From assembly GCA_003508605.1 (NCBI GenBank), contig DNUB01000007.1, forward strand, positions 1 to 6,030: a stretch of 6,030 nt of DNA, in the 5' to 3' direction. This document shows, piece after piece, positions 1 to 5,887 of this stretch (its first letter is position 1; each line of letters begins with the position of its first letter). The DNA is from Oscillospiraceae bacterium. Lineage in GTDB: Bacteria; Bacillota; Clostridia; Oscillospirales; Ruminococcaceae. The position numbers and the translations under genes are program-made. The notes beneath the pieces were generated by a model. It ran no database searches, was not told the origin of the DNA, and was given only the letters and a program-made list of their open reading frames with translations.

Positions 1-37
1 GGGACATCGGATTTTGATTATAAGGACACGCTTTTTT

Positions 38-63
38 AAATAAAACCTGTTTTTGATAAAACA
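38..63 (-). terminator. Weak AT-rich hairpin downstream of the GH5 gene
   Basis: On the minus strand TGTTTT (63-58), loop ATCA and AAAACA (53-48) form a 6-bp hairpin, followed by GG, four T, A and three T. It starts 22 bases after the hydrolase stop. The stem is poor in GC, so termination would be inefficient; the real terminator may lie beyond the window. Confidence 0.3.
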
Positions 64-85
64 ACCTTCAAAAAGAATAAGTCAA

Positions 86-3000
86 TTACTTTCTTTTCCG
101 TCCGAATCCGACTGTCAAGGTTGCAGCCGCTGCAAGCACAGCAGGCGCAAGCATTATTGCAACGCCTGTGGGTTTGTTTGTATTGTCTCCTGGCTTGTTA
201 TCGTCCGGCTTGGTTTCTTCGGGATCGGTTTTTCCGGGTTCGGATCCCTCAAAGGTAATTTTTATCTCAGCGGATACGCCGTTGTCGGCAACAGCGGTAA
301 TAGTTACGTTTTCCTTTTTAAGAATTGTAACAATAGCGGTAACATATCCGTTTTCATCAACGGCTTTTCCTGTTTCTTCAACCTGAGCTGCGGACTTATC
401 GGAGGATATGAAGCTTATAAGACTGTCCGTATCGGCAGGATCCGCCTTAACCTTAATTTCAACCGTCCGAACGTCCTCGTCCGCTCCGAATGTATATTCG
501 GTCTTGTCAGCCGTAATATCGGTGCAGGGTCTGTCGGAGCCTGCTGCGGCAGCCTTGAACTCAACGTTTGAAAGTGTAAAGGTTACTTCCATTGTCTGTG
601 CGGGACCTGCGGTAAAGTTAGCGGTATGATTCGCCTCGGTTACGCCCTCGATAGCCGAGCCGTCCCATGCGTTTACGGGATCGCCCGTGTCGAAAATTCC
701 TGCTTTAAGTGCGGACTTGGGACCGGGCTTGGTTATTGTCATTTCTTTTCCGTCAACCAAAATCTTATCCCACTTTATATCTGCGGAAAGCAAGGGAGTT
801 TCCGCCGCTTCGGCGTCAAAAACAGCCTTATCCTTAATGTAAATCGCCGTAAGATTTGCGATGCTTGTGATTCCCGCCTTCTTGGCGTCTGCGGAAAGAT
901 CCTTCGAGCAGTCGAATTTAACGGTATACTGACCGTTGTCCCTTACCGTTATTGCTTCGCCCATCTCTGCCGACCAATATTTATTGGCTTCGTCATTATA
1001 ATGAATTACAAGACCCAATGAAACCTCGCCCGTAATAAGAGAATCGGTTACGGTTATTGTAACGGTATTTGTAACGCCGCTTTCGGAGGTGATAACGATC
1101 TGTGCGCTGCCAATTTTATGAGTGTATACAACGCCCTGAGAGTTTACGGTGCAAACCTCGGGATTTGTGGAAAGGAATGTAACTCTTTCGCCGTTTGATG
1201 TACCGGCTTCAATTGTCACGCTCTTGCCCAAAACTACCTGATAGGTTGTCTTTTCCGTAGTGATCTTAACCTTTTCATCGGTTTCCTTAGCGTTTACGGT
1301 TACCTTGATATCCTTTTTAACGCTGCCGTTCTGTGAATAAACGTGAACGGTAGTTTCACCTATTCCCTTTGCTCTTATCATTCCGTTAAATACTGTAACG
1401 ATATTGTCGTTGTCGGTAGAATAGAGAACAACATCGTTTGTATTATCGGGTGCGGCAGCCGCTTTTACCGTCGTTATGTCGCCAATGGTCATTTTAACGG
1501 ATTCAGCCACATCTATTGACGTAATAGGTATAATTTCGGGGTTATAGGGAATATCCGAAAATTCAAAGTTCCTGTTAAGCTCTGAAACGGCAGTATTATA
1601 GCCTCTTATAGCCGCCTGTGTAACGGCGGGGTGAAGGGATACGCAGTCCTCTCTGTCCCAATATGTGTAAAGACCAAGCTCATACTTGCCTTTAGTGCCG
1701 TAGCCCTGATCCCAGGCGATAGGACATACGCCCGCCACTTTACAAAGCTTTGCAACAACCTCTTCCTTATGAGCTCTTGTGCCGTCGTTGTAGCCTGTGG
1801 GATCGTTGCTGTCCTCGGCAACGGTTGAACCGTATTCGCCAAGATACATAGGCACGCCCTTGAATTTGTCCGCCATAACCTTAAGCCTGTCCGCAATGCC
1901 CTGCTCGTCGGAATAAATGTGAGCGGCAAACATTATCTTTGCATTCTCGTTATAATAATCCTCGGGAAGAGTAAAAGCCTTGTTAGAGCCGTTATTTGCA
2001 TAGTGGGAAACAGCTGCAAGCCATCTCTTTTCGTTGTTTGAGCCGGTCGCCCGAACGGTATTTACAAAAAGCTGGTTGAAGTTTACTATAATGGGAGTGT
2101 CATACTCAACCGCCTTCGCACCGTTTTTGTCGGTATCGGAGCAGGAGATCTCATTCATGGACTCGAAAATAAGATGCTCATCATAATCCTTAAATTCAAG
2201 AGCTATATTTCTCCATACGCATTCAAACTTGTACATTACGCTGTCAATATCGTCGGCGGCAACTCTGAGCCAGCCTGTCTGCTCTGCGCCGTCATGATGT
2301 ATATTGATAATAGCGTACATATCCTGCTCAACACAGTAATCAACGATTTCACGTACTCTGGTTACCCATGCTTCCTTAAGCTTATAGCCGTTATCGTCGT
2401 CAATGGTCGTACCCCAGGTTACGGGTATTCTTACCGTGTTGTAGCCTGCGTCATGAAGTGTCTTGATATATGCTTTTGTGGTGACAACAGACTGCCATAA
2501 GGTTTCGCCGGGAGTAAAGCCCGAATGTCCGTCCATGGTGTTGCCTAAGTTTATGCCGACGCCCATTTCGGAAATCAGCTGTTCGGGAGTAAGCTCTCTG
2601 TAGGGCATTGCCTTGCTGTAATCGGACAAGGTATCCTTGAATATAAGTCTTGCCTTGACATTTTCGATCTTATCTCTTGCAGCCTTAAGGGATTCCGCCG
2701 TTGCGGCAGGGTCGTCGTAAGCGGCCTGAGCTTCGGGAAGAGCCTTTGTGAGAGCCTCCCAGGATTCGGCGGTATAGAGGGAGGAATCCATCTTGGCGAT
2801 ATAATCAAGAGTAAGCTTTAAATTGTCCTTTCTCATTTCAGCCGTCTGCTGCCAAACGTCAGTAATTACATCGGGCGGCGTATCAAGAGCGGTGTTCTCG
2901 CAAACGGGAGGAGTAAATCCGTTTTCCACTGTTCCGTCCTCCTTAACCTTAAAGCTTTCTCCGTTGCTGAATACAACACCCAGCACCTCGGCTTCGGTCT

Positions 3001-3925
3001 CCGTGGTGCGTATTCTCACCGCTACCTGCAGATCGTCGCCGTCAACCGCCTTGTTGGTGTTACAGTCGGGGAACTTATAGTTTGCCGTTCCCGCAAGACC
3101 TATACCGTCGTTATTTTCGGAATCCTGAATATAGTAGGCGGTATCGTTGCTTGCCATTGTAACCTTCGAGCCTTTAAGCACCTTGTTGGAGGAGCCCTTG
3201 GTTACGCTTCCTGAGGAAGCTCTCAGCCATGAATAAGCGTCCGCTTTGGTAATATGTATATAAATAGTTGCTTTTGCGTCCGTTGAAGCGATAGCGTCAA
3301 CATCTACTCCCGCTTCTCTCAGCTCTGCGCCTGTAATTTTAAAAATCTCCAGCTGTTCTTCAAGCTGACGGTCCGCTTCGTTTGTAGTATCGATTTTCTT
3401 TTCGGTAAGAATCGTATAGTCGATAAGAGTGATGGTCGGCTCCTTCTGACAGAACGACAGGTTAATGCCGTTCAGTGTGCCGCCTGTGCTTAAGGACTGA
3501 ATAACCTTTTGAGTAAGAATTTTTGCCGTGTAGGTTTTGGACGCTTCATCATAAACGGAATCGCCTACGGTTATTCTGTTGTCATCCCAGCCGCCCCAGC
3601 CTGTATCGAAGGGCTGAAAGTTGAAAACCTCTGTATCGTCCGCAGCCTCCCCATCAACGGAATACTTTACAGACAGATACTTGCTTTCCATATAATCCGT
3701 ATCGGTGGCGTTGACAGTCTGAATGTAGCCGTCAAAAGTGCCGTCCTCCTTTGCGTGAGCCGCACTGCTGCTTATCAGCTTATCGCCCTTTTCGGTCAAA
3801 ACGCTTTTTTCGGTAAGCTCGCCCTCGGAATCCTCCGCAAAAATCAGCGTTCCGCCCGCAAAACATGAGCTGACAAAAACCGATGCGCTCAATACGCCTG
3901 CCAGAAATCTTTTACCAAGATTCAT
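86..3925 (-). CDS. Secreted, surface-anchored multidomain GH5 endoglucanase (cellulase-like)
   Basis: Predicted extracellular beta-1,4-glucanase of 1279 residues. Residues 1-30 are an export signal (KR, then a hydrophobic run), probably cut after Ala30. Residues about 60-340 hold two beta-rich modules that look like carbohydrate-binding domains. Residues about 365-430 are a helical FIVAR-like repeat (YTAESWEAL). The GH5 barrel spans about 440-775: R499 in VRIPV, H543-H544 in NIHHD, acid/base E592 in FESMNE, H669 and Y671, nucleophile E697 in LGEYGS, and W738. All key GH5 residues are present, and the motifs resemble the GH5_4 style. Two Big_2-like Ig domains follow (about 800-877 and 886-960), then a beta-sandwich module (about 962-1125), a third Ig-like domain (about 1131-1226), a Pro/Asp/Lys linker, and a C-terminal anchor: NKPTG, a hydrophobic helix and RKRK. 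No dockerin is visible, so it is probably not cellulosomal. The start is fixed by an AAGGAGGG site nine bases upstream. Exact substrate is uncertain (cellulose, mixed-linkage glucan, xyloglucan). Confidence 0.94.
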   Translation of the reverse strand: MNLGKRFLAGVLSASVFVSSCFAGGTLIFAEDSEGELTEKSVLTEKGDKLISSSAAHAKEDGTFDGYIQTVNATDTDYMESKYLSVKYSVDGEAADDTEVFNFQPFDTGWGGWDDNRITVGDSVYDEASKTYTAKILTQKVIQSLSTGGTLNGINLSFCQKEPTITLIDYTILTEKKIDTTNEADRQLEEQLEIFKITGAELREAGVDVDAIASTDAKATIYIHITKADAYSWLRASSGSVTKGSSNKVLKGSKVTMASNDTAYYIQDSENNDGIGLAGTANYKFPDCNTNKAVDGDDLQVAVRIRTTETEAEVLGVVFSNGESFKVKEDGTVENGFTPPVCENTALDTPPDVITDVWQQTAEMRKDNLKLTLDYIAKMDSSLYTAESWEALTKALPEAQAAYDDPAATAESLKAARDKIENVKARLIFKDTLSDYSKAMPYRELTPEQLISEMGVGINLGNTMDGHSGFTPGETLWQSVVTTKAYIKTLHDAGYNTVRIPVTWGTTIDDDNGYKLKEAWVTRVREIVDYCVEQDMYAIINIHHDGAEQTGWLRVAADDIDSVMYKFECVWRNIALEFKDYDEHLIFESMNEISCSDTDKNGAKAVEYDTPIIVNFNQLFVNTVRATGSNNEKRWLAAVSHYANNGSNKAFTLPEDYYNENAKIMFAAHIYSDEQGIADRLKVMADKFKGVPMYLGEYGSTVAEDSNDPTGYNDGTRAHKEEVVAKLCKVAGVCPIAWDQGYGTKGKYELGLYTYWDREDCVSLHPAVTQAAIRGYNTAVSELNRNFEFSDIPYNPEIIPITSIDVAESVKMTIGDITTVKAAAAPDNTNDVVLYSTDNDNIVTVFNGMIRAKGIGETTVHVYSQNGSVKKDIKVTVNAKETDEKVKITTEKTTYQVVLGKSVTIEAGTSNGERVTFLSTNPEVCTVNSQGVVYTHKIGSAQIVITSESGVTNTVTITVTDSLITGEVSLGLVIHYNDEANKYWSAEMGEAITVRDNGQYTVKFDCSKDLSADAKKAGITSIANLTAIYIKDKAVFDAEAAETPLLSADIKWDKILVDGKEMTITKPGPKSALKAGIFDTGDPVNAWDGSAIEGVTEANHTANFTAGPAQTMEVTFTLSNVEFKAAAAGSDRPCTDITADKTEYTFGADEDVRTVEIKVKADPADTDSLISFISSDKSAAQVEETGKAVDENGYVTAIVTILKKENVTITAVADNGVSAEIKITFEGSEPGKTDPEETKPDDNKPGDNTNKPTGVAIMLAPAVLAAAATLTVGFGRKRK

Positions 3926-3933
3926 TTGAAATA

Positions 3934-3941
3934 CCCTCCTT
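3934..3941 (-). promoter_or_regulatory. Ribosome binding site of the GH5 gene
   Basis: AAGGAGGG on the minus strand lies eight to nine bases before the ATG at 3925-3923. It is a near-perfect Shine-Dalgarno match and settles the start codon, which also places the signal peptide at the very N-terminus. Confidence 0.9.
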
Positions 3942-4039
3942 AATTCAAAACTAAAGCCAACAAAAATTATCCGTCAATTTTTACAGTTATGATATTATTT
4001 ATGCCATTTGAGAAAAACTTTTATTGATTTTACACAAGC

Positions 4040-4068
4040 ATTCTAACATAAAACGATTACATTGTCAA
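4040..4068 (-). promoter_or_regulatory. Strong SigA-type promoter of the GH5 gene
   Basis: The -35 is TTGACA (4068-4063), a perfect consensus. A 17-base spacer follows, then the -10 TAGAAT (4045-4040), preceded by TG one base upstream (extended -10). The bases upstream of the -35 (about 4081-4110) are AT-rich and could serve as an UP element. Transcription would start near 4033, giving a leader of about 108 bases before the hydrolase ATG. The leader holds only a small AT hairpin (AAAAATT paired with AATTTTT, near 3963-3983). Confidence 0.82.
4048..4061 (-). promoter_or_regulatory. Possible cre-like operator in the promoter spacer
   Basis: TGTAATCGTTTTAT sits between the -35 and -10 of the hydrolase promoter. 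It matches the general CcpA/LacI-family cre pattern TGWAANCGNTNWCA at all but the last two positions. Such a site would fit carbon catabolite repression of a cellulase, and binding there would block RNA polymerase. The mismatches and poor dyad symmetry keep this tentative. Confidence 0.25.
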
Positions 4069-4160
4069 CGGTAACTCGAATAAATTAAATTGCTTAAAAT
4101 TAAAATTAGCGAATTAAGGGTTGAGGCTTTGATTCAGTTGTTATTGCTGCCTTTTTCAAC

Positions 4161-4207
4161 GAGGGGCGGTGCCCCGAATTTATGAAAAATCCGTGGCACT
4201 GCCCCTC
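4161..4207. repeat. 47-base near-perfect palindrome (terminator or dispersed palindromic repeat)
   Basis: The outer arms 4161-4173 and 4195-4207 pair over 13 bp with a single G-U. After a one-by-one mismatch, an inner stem of 7 bp (one G-U) closes a five-base loop. It lies 37 bases past the stop of the slipin gene and upstream of the hydrolase promoter, so it could end slipin transcription and insulate the hydrolase. No U-run follows directly on the minus strand (GTTGAAAAAGG comes next), which is unusual for an intrinsic terminator. The compact, GC-rich, self-complementary form also suits a dispersed intergenic palindromic repeat; copies elsewhere in the genome cannot be seen here. Confidence 0.75.
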
Positions 4208-4243
4208 ATTAAATCGCAATTATGAGTAAAATTGTATGCCGTC

Positions 4244-5353
4244 CTAATCCTTTTTCTCCTTGATTAAAAGCTCGGTAAGCTTGCCTAATATATCCGAGCC
4301 TCCCCCTACGTTGATCTCGCCCACATGCTCACAGATCCTTTCCAGATATTCCAGCTCCTTAAGCCGTCTTAAGGTGTCGTTTTCCTCAAGCAGCTTGGCA
4401 GTGTTAAGCAGCGACCTTGTGGAAGCCACCTCTTCCCTGCGGGTTATAACGTTGGCCTGCGCTTTCTTTTCCGCCGCAAGCACCGAGTTCATAATTGCGC
4501 TGATCTCTCCGGGAAGAATAATGTCCTTTATTCCTGCGCTTTCAATAAGCACATAAGCGTCTCCCGAACGCTCCCGCACCGCATTCAGAATATCATTCTC
4601 TATGCTTTCCCGAGAACAAAGTATCTCGTCGATGCTGTGCTGCCCCACATATTCCCTCAGAACAAGCTGTGAAAGAGAGTACAGATACATATAAATATTG
4701 TGGTCGGCAACATCTGCAACCTTTTCGGCGTCCGTAACCTTGAAATTCATCACAAAATTGACTCTGATTCCAACTCTGTCCTTGGTGAGAATTTCCTGTC
4801 CATCAATGGTCAGCCTCCTTATTCTCATATCCTCGGGTTCGGCGGTTACATTTACCTTTCCGTTCCAGAAGTAATACCTGCCCGGCTCCAGTATTTTCAC
4901 AAGCCTGTTGTCATAGTAAAGCCTTGCCTTTTCATGGCTTCCCACATTTACGGTACTGTAAACGGAAGCGGGTATCTTTGCCAATTCAAAGGGAGTGACA
5001 TTATTTCCTATTTCAGGCTCGTCCTTGTTTATCTTCTTAAACTCGTGCCTTCCTCTTTCCTTCCAGAAAGCGTACTTTCCGCTGATCAAAAGGCTCATAA
5101 AATTTCCGTCAAGATAATGCAGGCAGCACTCGTTGTCCGCAACCTCAAGGGTAATTAAGGCCTTGGAGGCTCCCTCCGCCGACATCAGCTTTTCAAAGAA
5201 ATTGCAGTTAAGCTTGCTTATGTAATTGGAGATAAGGTATTTCTCTATTTTGGCATTTTTCCCGATATGATATTTTCCTGGCTCAAGCAGCTTTATAAGC
5301 CTTCCGTTTTTAAAAAGAAATCCCTTTTCGTTTTCGTTAACGATCTCTTTCAT
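4244..5353 (-). CDS. SPFH/band-7 domain protein, slipin family
   Basis: This 369-residue protein belongs to the stomatin/prohibitin/flotillin/HflK superfamily. The band-7 core is about residues 170-300, with DGQEILTKDRVGIRVNF (184-200), LREYVGQHSIDEIL (232-245) and the AGIKDIILPGEI segment (273-284). A charged helical tail follows (about 290-340; EKKAQANVITRREEVASTR), likely for oligomerisation. Before the core, a short motif recurs three times: near 12-30 (KLLEPGKYHI), 77-98 (LLISGKYAFW) and 143-164 (KILEPGRYYFW). There is no signal peptide or transmembrane helix, unlike classical stomatins, so it is probably cytoplasmic or membrane-peripheral. SPFH proteins form scaffolds, often at membranes or with proteases; this one's role is unknown. 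The start at 5353 has AGAGG nine bases upstream. An ATG four bases earlier is out of frame and stops after six codons. No partner gene such as an NfeD-type protease is adjacent in the window. Confidence 0.88.
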   Translation of the reverse strand: MKEIVNENEKGFLFKNGRLIKLLEPGKYHIGKNAKIEKYLISNYISKLNCNFFEKLMSAEGASKALITLEVADNECCLHYLDGNFMSLLISGKYAFWKERGRHEFKKINKDEPEIGNNVTPFELAKIPASVYSTVNVGSHEKARLYYDNRLVKILEPGRYYFWNGKVNVTAEPEDMRIRRLTIDGQEILTKDRVGIRVNFVMNFKVTDAEKVADVADHNIYMYLYSLSQLVLREYVGQHSIDEILCSRESIENDILNAVRERSGDAYVLIESAGIKDIILPGEISAIMNSVLAAEKKAQANVITRREEVASTRSLLNTAKLLEENDTLRRLKELEYLERICEHVGEINVGGGSDILGKLTELLIKEKKD

Positions 5354-5576
5354 TCATTTTTACCTCTTTTCTCTTTTCAATATATTTTATCCATTCGGAG
5401 AATTGACGGCGTCCCGTCCCATATCCCGAAGGCGGCGGAAAAATTCAGCCGTTCCCTTTCGGTGCGGTACCTTTTTCATATGAAATCGGTATGGCACAAA
5501 TCGGAAATCGGCGGTATCCTCGATCCGACAAGGCCTTCAGAATATTGCCCCTTAAATTCCGACCCTGAATGGAAGG
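5354..5576. other. Intergenic leader of the slipin gene, no gene recognised
   Basis: No convincing coding region or RNA gene is seen between the U-run at 5577 and the slipin start. The slipin promoter is unclear: the best guess is GTCAAT, 17 bases, TATATT close to the gene, with a poor -35. The stretch holds a perfect 12-base palindrome TTTCATATGAAA (5474-5485) and three copies of AAATCGG (5483-5489, 5498-5504, 5505-5511 on the plus strand), which could be a regulator site or chance. If the RNA upstream is not fully terminated, this would be part of a leader of about 490 bases. Confidence 0.5.
5362..5367 (-). promoter_or_regulatory. Ribosome binding site of the slipin gene
   Basis: AGAGGT on the minus strand lies nine bases before the ATG at 5353-5351. 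It favours this start over the out-of-frame ATG at 5357-5355, which is only five bases away and opens a six-codon frame. The purine-rich stretch GAAAAGAGAAAAGAGG extends the site upstream. Confidence 0.7.
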
Positions 5577-5592
5577 AAAAAAAGAGGCGGGG
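5577..5592 (-). terminator. Terminator of the candidate RNA (terminal helix plus U7)
   Basis: On the minus strand CCCCGCCTC is followed by seven T (5583-5577). No local hairpin precedes the T-run. Instead the C-rich strand is complementary to two segments at the 5' part of the same transcript: GCGGGG (5853-5848) and AGGGGCGG (5824-5817, pairing with 5590-5583). Closure of the whole RNA would thus supply the stem of the terminator. Confidence 0.5.
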
Positions 5593-5733
5593 AAAGGACA
5601 CTTTGTTTGGCTGTACCGTAAGATACAGATAGGATCAGTATCCCAAATACTGTGCCTTTTCAGGCGATGGTGAAATAAGGTTTTGAGTCTTATTCCAAAA
5701 ATATCCAATCCACGGACTCTGTGTCATACAGAG

Positions 5734-5750
5734 GCAGGAGTCGAACCTGC
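5734..5750 (-). other. tRNA T-arm mimic inside the candidate RNA
   Basis: GCAGG-TTCGACT-CCTGC on the minus strand is a perfect 5-bp T stem with a seven-base loop fitting the tRNA T-loop pattern TTCRANY. No matching anticodon arm, seven-base acceptor or CCA is found. A weak acceptor-like helix CAGGG (5825-5821) with CTCTG (5733-5729) could stack beneath it, enclosing 97 bases. It is either a T-loop tertiary module within the RNA or a remnant of a tRNA 3' end. Confidence 0.65.
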
Positions 5751-5858
5751 AATATTTTACGGGGTACGACAATACAAAAGCAAAAGCATTCCGAAAATGC
5801 AAGCCATTGCAGCCCGCCGCCCCTGATTAAATTAGGAAAACGGCTGTCCCCGCTTAAA

Positions 5859-5887
5859 AGTATATCATATACGGACTTTTTATTCAA
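5859..5887 (-). promoter_or_regulatory. Extended -10 promoter of the candidate RNA
   Basis: The -35 TTGAAT (5887-5882), a spacer of exactly 17 bases and the -10 TATACT (5864-5859), preceded by TGA, form a strong SigA-type extended -10 promoter. The predicted start falls six to seven bases downstream at about 5853, exactly where the 5' strand of the terminal helix begins. The -10 region also lies in a short dyad (GTATA/TATAC), probably incidental. Confidence 0.72.

Larger units (their letters stand above)
5577..5853 (-). ncRNA. Candidate structured non-coding RNA, about 277 nt, class unknown (raiA-like to be tested)
   Basis: A promoter at 5887-5859 predicts a transcript starting near 5853 with GCGGGG. 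This pairs with CCCCGC (5592-5587), just before a run of seven T on the minus strand, so both ends are defined by independent signals. In between, 5' to 3' on the minus strand, are: hairpin 5811-5798 (TGCAA/TTGCA); overlapping hairpin 5800-5786 (GCATT, loop TTCGG, AATGC); a tRNA T-arm mimic 5750-5734; hairpin 5733-5717 (CTCTGT/ACAGAG); an 8-bp stem 5696-5689/5679-5672; GCCT-GAAA-AGGC (5665-5654), a GNRA tetraloop; CAGTAT-TTGGG-ATACTG (5652-5636); and CTGTA/TACAG (5628-5611). The reading frames across it look non-coding. It has no tmRNA tag or CCA end and no SRP or RNase P hallmarks that I can see. Size and complexity suit Firmicutes RNAs such as the raiA motif, but I cannot confirm a family. 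It might instead be a long leader of the slipin gene. Confidence 0.62.

Noticed and set aside
53..571. Plus-strand frame of 172 codons opposite the cellulase
   Set aside because: Antisense shadow of the cellulase C-terminus; its composition follows from the coding strand.
5337..5357. Six-codon upstream frame overlapping the slipin start
   Set aside because: Too short and too close to the ribosome binding site to claim as a leader peptide; probably chance.
5267..5632. Plus-strand open frame of 121 codons
   Set aside because: It overlaps the start of the slipin gene and the RNA in antisense and has no recognisable domain; probably a chance frame.
5445..5708. Minus-strand open frame of 87 codons
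   Set aside because: It runs through four hairpins and the U7 terminator of the candidate RNA, and has no ribosome binding site or recognisable domain.
5729..5825. Complete tRNA or tRNA-Sec
   Set aside because: Only the T-arm is sound. The acceptor is at best five pairs, CCA is absent and no anticodon arm with a seven-base loop is placed correctly.
5577..5853. tmRNA, SRP RNA or RNase P RNA
   Set aside because: No tag reading frame ending in an ALAA-like sequence and no CCA end for tmRNA; no GGAAG...AGCAG-type apical loop for SRP; no RNase P conserved core that I can find. Size also misfits tmRNA and RNase P.
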